Assembly: GCA_012295275.1 (NCBI GenBank)
Contig: CM022677.1
Location: 6,433,280-6,497,279 of the forward strand
DNA from: Chrysomallon squamiferum
Taxonomy: Eukaryota; Mollusca; Gastropoda; Neomphalida; Peltospiridae
DNA: 64,000 nucleotides
Direction: 5' to 3'
Below are positions 58,916 through 64,000 of this stretch, in pieces. Numbering within the stretch: position 1 is the first letter of the stretch; each line of letters opens with the position of its first letter. The notes beneath the pieces were generated by a model. The model saw only the letters and a list, made by a program, of their open reading frames with translations, made no database searches and was not told the origin of the DNA. The translations under genes were made by a program, and so were the position numbers.

Positions 58916-59635
58916 AGTGAAATGGTTCTGATCATTCACATATTGCAATAATTTATACTGATTTCAGAATCTATCTTATCTATCTGTATATCTATCTACA
59001 TATATAAAAATGTTACTTTCGCTGATAAATTGTTAATTATAATTATTTCCCATTATTATTATTAAAATGCTAGTAGTAGTAGTAGTAATAGTACTAGTAG
59101 TAGTAGTAGTATACTAACTGCAATTATATTACAATTCAGATTTACATGGTATATGGAGTATGTGTCGTATCAGTAGTTGTAGTAAAAGTAATAATGACAA
59201 TACACTTTGTGTCTGCCTGTGTGCACGTGCACGTTTGTGCATGTAGATAAGTAGACAGATAGCTTAGATAGATGCTTAAATCACTATACATTTTTGCAAT
59301 ATAGTAAAATAAAATATATTAAATCATGTCACTGAGTAGAATATAACAGTAGTTTCTTTTTACTTAAATATATATGTACATAATTATGTGCCAGTAGATG
59401 CTTCTATTATGGATGACTCGATAAAGAAAGGCAGGTGGGTGTATGTGTAAATGAATACACACACACATTCTACATGTGTCCATACGTCCATGCAAAATAG
59501 TGGAGAAGAAAAACTAAAAGTGGAAGAAAAAAGAAATATCATTAGATAGAACTTTCAAAAGATTCTATTCAGCCTTAAAGAAATTTTAATTTTTAATAAT
59601 TAAATTACTACTGTGTCTTTTCCTCTTGCTGAATG
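58916..59635. other. non-coding stretch with (TAG)n
   Basis: TAG-type repeat at about 59070-59112; nothing else recognised. Confidence 0.45.
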
Positions 59636-59637
59636 TA

Positions 59638-60452
59638 CCACTAGCCTACTTGATACTACATGGCACAACTAGCTTACTTGATACTCCATGGCACAACTAG
59701 CCTACTTGATACTCCATGGCACAACTAGCCTACTTGATACTCCATGGCACAACTAGCCTACTTGATACTACATGGCACAACTAGCCTACTTGATACTACA
59801 TGGCACAACTAGCCTACTTGATACTACATGGCATGGCAACAACTAGGATACTACATGGCACAACTAACCTACTTGATACTACATGGAACAACTAGCCTAC
59901 TTGATACTACATGGCACAGCTAGCCTACTTGATACTACATGGCACAACTAGCTTACTTGATACTACATGGCACAACTAGCTTACTTGATACTACATGGAA
60001 CAACTAGCTTACTTGATACTACATGGCACAACTAGCCTACTTGATACTACATGGAACAACTAGCCTACTTGATACTACATGGCACAACTAGCCTACTTGA
60101 TACTACATGGCACAACTAGCCTACTTGATACTACATGGCACAACTAGCCTACTTGATACTACATGGCACAACTAGCTTACTTGATACTACATGGCACAAC
60201 TAGCCTACTTGATACTACATGGAACAACTAGCCTACTTGATACTACATGGCACAACTAGCCTACTTGATACTACATGGCACAACTAGCCTACTTGATACT
60301 ACATGGCACAACTAGCCTACTTGATACTACATGGCACAACTAGCCTACTTGATACTACATGGCACAACTAACTTACTTGATACTACATGGCACAACTAGC
60401 TTACTTGATACTCCATGGCACAACTGGCCTACTTGATACTACATGGAACAAC
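59638..60452. repeat. 28-bp minisatellite, about 29 copies
   Basis: The unit contains CTACTTGATACTACATGGCA plus CAACTAGC and repeats every 28 bp across about 815 bp. Variation is limited to a few positions (TAC/TCC before ATGG, CACA/AACA, GCC/GCT), with one irregular unit near 59828-59850. Such low divergence implies recent expansion or homogenisation. No long open frame is maintained through it. Confidence 0.98.
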
Positions 60453-60589
60453 ACACACACAAACATGTACAGACAGGAAATAGACAAATAATGTTTATAT
60501 ACAAATAATAAATAAAACTAATAAATAAATAAATAAGAAAACAAATAATAAGAAAAATATTGTTACTGCGCAGGTTCCTCCATTTCTTC

Positions 60590-60620
<31 letters not shown>

Positions 60621-60640
60621 GGGAACGTGTACTACTACTA
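60453..60640. other. A-rich stretch with poly-A
   Basis: AAAT-type repeats, an ACTGCGCAGGTTCCTCCATT block (about 60564) and poly-A at about 60591-60617. Confidence 0.6.
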
Positions 60641-60724
60641 CTAAAATATTATTACTGTTCATTCAGTTCTGCTCTAAAAATAAAATTAAAATAATTAAAT
60701 ATATAAATAAATAAATAAATAAAT

Positions 60725-60983
60725 AATGATTACTGTGCAAGTTCCACCATTTCTTCCCGCTGTGATGATGACGAGGTGAATGTCGCGTATCATCACCTGA
60801 TACACGTCGTTCATTTTCTGACTCACTCTCTATCAAACCCCACCCTATTACTGTGCTGTCTTCTCCCACAAAATCAGGGGCGTCGCTAGGGGCTAGGATA
60901 CCAGCCTCGATGTTGGGATCGCTGAGGTCAAAGGGGTCAGAAGAAGATTTTACTCTAGAATGATTTTTTACTACCATATTCAC
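60725..60983 (-). other. GC-rich exon-like segment, unrecognised
   Basis: On the minus strand a GC-richer stretch encodes, from ATG at 60983, HSRVKSSSDPFDLSDPNIEA, GILAPSDAPDFVGEDSTVIG, WGLIESESENERRVSGDDTR and on into AT-rich DNA. In a second frame, GTATCAG (about 60792, acceptor-like) is followed by YATFTSSSSQREEMVELAQ and TAA. Near-copies of the last 25 bases recur at about 60560 and 61450. I recognise no family. The repeated ending and GGGGCGTCGCTAGGGG-type text suggest a mobile-element or duplicated 3' exon origin. Confidence 0.3.
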
Positions 60984-60998
60984 TTAAAGTTTTAGGAA

Positions 60999-60999
<1 letters not shown>

Positions 61000-61053
<54 letters not shown>

Positions 61054-61055
61054 TA
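61000..61055. repeat. (TA)n(CA)n microsatellite
   Basis: About 41 bp of TA followed by CA repeat. Confidence 0.97.
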
Positions 61056-61059
61056 CACA

Positions 61060-61905
61060 TTTCAGTGTAAATCACTTTGCCCCAAAGATTAATATAATAA
61101 GGAAAGATAATTTTATTCAACTGGTTTTGTGCTAAACCAGGAAGTGTTGTGTACGTACTTCTTCTTTCTCTGTTCTCTGTTATTACACATGTACACACAG
61201 GCAGATAGAGAAATAATGTTTGTATGTCAGTAATAACTAAAAGACAACAAATAAACAAACAAACAAACAAACAAAAAACAACAACACGAAAACACTTATG
61301 ACAAACATAATATTGGAAATAGAAATTGTTAACACAGACACACAGGTAGGTAGATAAATAATGTTTATAAATTATAATTATAAAATAAAAAAATAATAAA
61401 AAAATTAAAAGTTAAAAAGAAAAAGGTAACGATAATATTAAACATAGTATTGCTGTGCAAGTGCCTCATTTCTGCCTCTAAAAATGAAAACACTCTGAAT
61501 ATGAACACAACAAAGACACCTTTAAAACTGTTTTGGCACTAGTCCTGAACATTCAATATAGCAATAAAGAATAAAGTACACCAGAACAATAAATGTGTAT
61601 TATATATCGTTGTGTTATTATGAGGTTATCACAGGTCGTCATATCCAATACAAAATAGGAGTTCAAAATGTCTTTTGCTAAATCGTTTAATTTTGGCGGT
61701 TAAAATGACCTTATTTAGAAACTTGTTTTAACGTGAAATCTGTTCAAACACTTGACTGTTTTATTATTGTGCTTTTTCACTGAACTGATTTATGTGGATC
61801 ATTGTTTTCGCTGCCCTGTTTTACAATAAAGTAATAGATATAATTTTAGAAAACTTTGTTGGCTACTTTTCTAGCCAACACTGAGACACACAAATTATCA
61901 AAGAG
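61060..61905. other. non-coding stretch with repeated blocks
   Basis: CACAGGTAGGTAGATAAATA/CACAGGCAGATAGAGAAATA followed by ATGTTT(A/G)TA occurs at about 61195 and 61342, and a related block at about 60475, each upstream of a TACTG(C/T)GCA(G/A)GTTCC-like block. This suggests three old copies of one repeat. No gene. Confidence 0.5.
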
Positions 61906-61907
61906 AA

Positions 61908-61939
61908 AATAATAATAATAACAACAACAATAATAATAA

Positions 61940-61970
<31 letters not shown>

Positions 61971-61975
61971 AAGAA

Positions 61976-62009
<34 letters not shown>

Positions 62010-62010
62010 C
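61908..62010. repeat. (AAT/AAC)n(GAA)n(TAA)n compound microsatellite
   Basis: GAA block at about 61941-61978 flanked by AAT blocks. Confidence 0.96.
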
Positions 62011-62475
62011 GTAATGTTATTATAATGAGAAGGTGAGAAAGATAATAATATTAGTGCTGTTAAAAGCTATAAAATTAAAAAATAACGATAACCTTTTTAT
62101 TACACTTTCCTCTAAGATCAGTCTAAGCTGAAAGTGTTATGACATTTTCGAATTTAGTAAAGACAAACCAGACTAATTTTAGCGAAAGCTACAGAAAACA
62201 GGAGATTTTCTTTGGCATTTTTTCTTCTAAACCGATTTGTGGAAGAAGAACAAGAAAATTCGTAAGTTCCGACATAAACATTTATTGTTTATAATCCAGT
62301 GAGTTACTCTCATTTGATATAAAGATAAAATTAACATGATAATATAATATCAAGTAATATGATCACGTATATTACAAGAGAGTAACGGTAATTCATTATA
62401 TTTATTTGAGTATATCTAAAAATATAAATACGTTTTCTATGATATTTATTTATTTATCATCACCATCAGCAGCAG
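62011..62475. other. AT-rich non-coding stretch
   Basis: No feature supported. Confidence 0.4.
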
Positions 62476-62500
62476 CAGCGTTATTATTATTATTATTATT

Positions 62501-62545
<45 letters not shown>

Positions 62546-62555
62546 ATTATTATTA
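62466..62555. repeat. (CAG)n, (TTA)n and (GTT)n microsatellites
   Basis: Short AGC tract, TTA tract, then about 40 bp of perfect GTT repeat. Confidence 0.96.
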
Positions 62556-62821
62556 AATGGACAGTTAAGTTAAATGACAAGATGCAGATTATATAATATT
62601 AAAATTATTTAGTTTAAATTAAGTGTTTGAATGTTGGCCACCTCTGTATAAACAAATATCACATCATTTTATTCTTGTTCTATTTTACTGTGATCAAGAA
62701 ATGTGGTTAATTTCAGATTAATAATCAAACACCAAAACACCACACACGCACACAAAGAAGAAGACTGGAATCTTTTTACTCGCAGGTTTGTTCTGAAAAG
62801 CTGGGTTTTTGCTAGATCACC

Positions 62822-63121
62822 ATGATCTCGTTTTCCTGCATTGTAAATATCACCAGAAACATGCTGAAACATGTGTTAAATTTTCCGAACAAGATAGTCA
62901 TGATTCAATTATTTAAGGAGTACGTTCAAACGGACATGAGGTATATAAAACAGCTTACTGTGATCGGTTTGATTCGATTGTTTATGCGTAGTTATGGTGA
63001 AGCGCTAGAAAACGTCAAAGCGGTGGAAGTAATCTTACTATACCTTGATAGCGTTATTCAGTCAGAGTTATTTTACGTAAACATTTTCATTCTACAGTTA
63101 TTAGTATTAGTATTAGTATAA
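62822..63121 (+). CDS. short unrecognised open frame
   Basis: A 99-codon frame beginning MISFSCIVNITRNMLKHVLN and including VQTDMRYIKQLTVIGLIRLF and SYGEALENVKAVEVILLYLD. Its amino-acid mix is more protein-like than most frames here and GC is a little raised, but there is no domain, no flanking splice site that I trust and no duplicate copy. It ends in LVLVLV from a TTAG repeat. I consider it more likely chance than a gene. Confidence 0.15.
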   Translation: MISFSCIVNITRNMLKHVLNFPNKIVMIQLFKEYVQTDMRYIKQLTVIGLIRLFMRSYGEALENVKAVEVILLYLDSVIQSELFYVNIFILQLLVLVLV

Positions 63122-63435
63122 GTCATAGCAGCAGTAGCTTTTTTCACGTACTTTTTAAGGTTTATTATTATTATTTTTCCTGGAGTTACCACTCTTTATA
63201 AAAAAAAAAAACGCATTCTGGAATAGATTTTTTAGGTTTTTTTTCGGAAAGGAAGAACTTGAAAAGAAGAAGAAAGAAAATTAGTTACATTTTGTTGTGT
63301 TTTGATTCCTCTGAACCGGGTGGCAGCTGAAAAACAAGAAAATTGGTAAGATGCTTTTCTTTCTTTCTTTATTGTTGCTCTAGATATATTTTGTTACATT
63401 TTACATATTTTTTTTTTAATTAAATAAATGGATGC
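63122..63435. other. non-coding stretch
   Basis: AACCGGGTGGCAGCTG-like and GAAAACAAGAAAATT blocks recur (about 62230-62260 and 63320-63345 share AGAACAAGAAAATT(C/G)GTAAG), suggesting a small local duplication. No gene. Confidence 0.4.
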
Positions 63436-63436
63436 C

Positions 63437-63437
<1 letters not shown>

Positions 63438-63511
<74 letters not shown>

Positions 63512-63785
63512 GGTAAGAAAAACAGACACAGAGAAAGCGAGAGAGACAGAGAGAGTCAGCGATAAAGAGAGTTCCATAGATAGACAGAGAGAGAAAGAGA
63601 GACAGAGAAGGAGAGAGAAAGGGAGAGAGACGGAGAGAGAAAGCGAGAGAAACGGACAGAGAGACAAAGAGACAAATAGATATAGAGTCAGAGAAGGAAA
63701 GAGATAGAGCGAGACAGAGAGAGACAGAGAGAGAAAGAAAGACAGGGACAGAGATAGCCAGAGAGAGACAGAGAGAGCTTCAGAC

Positions 63786-63873
<88 letters not shown>

Positions 63874-64000
63874 GGAGAGAGAGTAAGAGATAAAGAGAAA
63901 AAGAGAGAGAGCAGAGCGAGAAAGAGACAGACAGAAAAAGACAGGGGAGAGAGAAAGAGACAGACAGAAAAAGACAGGGGAGAGAGAAAGAGACAGAGAG
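63438..64000. repeat. GA-rich satellite-like tract to the window edge
   Basis: Perfect GA repeat at about 63440-63508 and 63789-63868, with imperfect GAGACAGAGAGA-type sequence between and after them, ending in a ~39-bp direct duplication (AAAGAGACAGACAGAAAAAG then ACAGGGGAGAGAG, about 63922 and 63955). It continues past the window end. All open frames in it are Ser-Leu or Arg-Glu artefacts. Confidence 0.95.

Noticed and set aside
59638-60452. CRISPR-like array of 28-bp repeats
   Set aside because: Repeats are directly adjacent without spacers; it is a minisatellite.

Overview
This is a gene-poor, strongly AT-rich eukaryotic window, most likely from a mollusc and probably a gastropod. The reasons are inferential: long GA, TTA, TA and CTA microsatellites; TTAGGG-type interstitial repeats; the GGGAGATAACTCTA repeat family that I associate with molluscan genomes; a RING/coiled-coil/beta-propeller TRIM-like gene of a kind expanded in lophotrochozoans; and transposon families common there. 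No bacterial-style gene packing, operons or CRISPR arrays are present, and I found no convincing tRNA or rRNA gene.

Layout. 1-8.8 kb: a possible coding relic at the extreme left, then AT-rich non-coding DNA holding a ~149-bp satellite (2.3-3.0 kb) and copies of interspersed repeats whose partners lie elsewhere in the window. 8.84-9.97 kb: a Tigger/pogo-like DNA transposon with matching ends, TA flanks and a broken transposase. 10.2-11.2 kb: a non-autonomous inverted-repeat element. 12.3-16.2 kb: a decayed ErbB/EGFR receptor tyrosine kinase copy that still shows its exon/intron layout, with a LINE reverse transcriptase fragment lying upstream of it on the other strand. 17.2-19.2 kb, minus strand: the one gene that looks intact, a two-exon RING finger plus NHL-like beta-propeller protein of about 571 residues.

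19.2-33.4 kb: microsatellites, short tandem repeats and a 0.9-kb field of degenerate and perfect TTAGGG repeats (24.4-25.3 kb). 33.4-36.2 kb: three broken mobile-element proteins head to tail (LINE ORF1, a KRBA2/SCAND3-type integrase, a piggyBac N-terminus). 37.1-37.6 kb: a BED zinc-finger relic. 40.2-46.0 kb: a repeat cluster containing a second array of the ~149-bp satellite, a ~43-bp tandem array, a hAT element with a perfect 8-bp target duplication, a GC-rich foldback element, a mariner-type MITE and foldback copies of the GGGAGATAACTC family. 46-64 kb: microsatellites, several repeat pairs, a 114-bp tandem array, the third satellite array, an ~0.8-kb 28-bp minisatellite and a right edge made almost wholly of GA-rich DNA.

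The only candidate working gene is the RING/NHL gene; the remaining recognisable protein-coding traces are mobile-element relics or the ErbB pseudogene, so there is no pathway to reconstruct. All family names rest on my reading of translated motifs, not on database searches.
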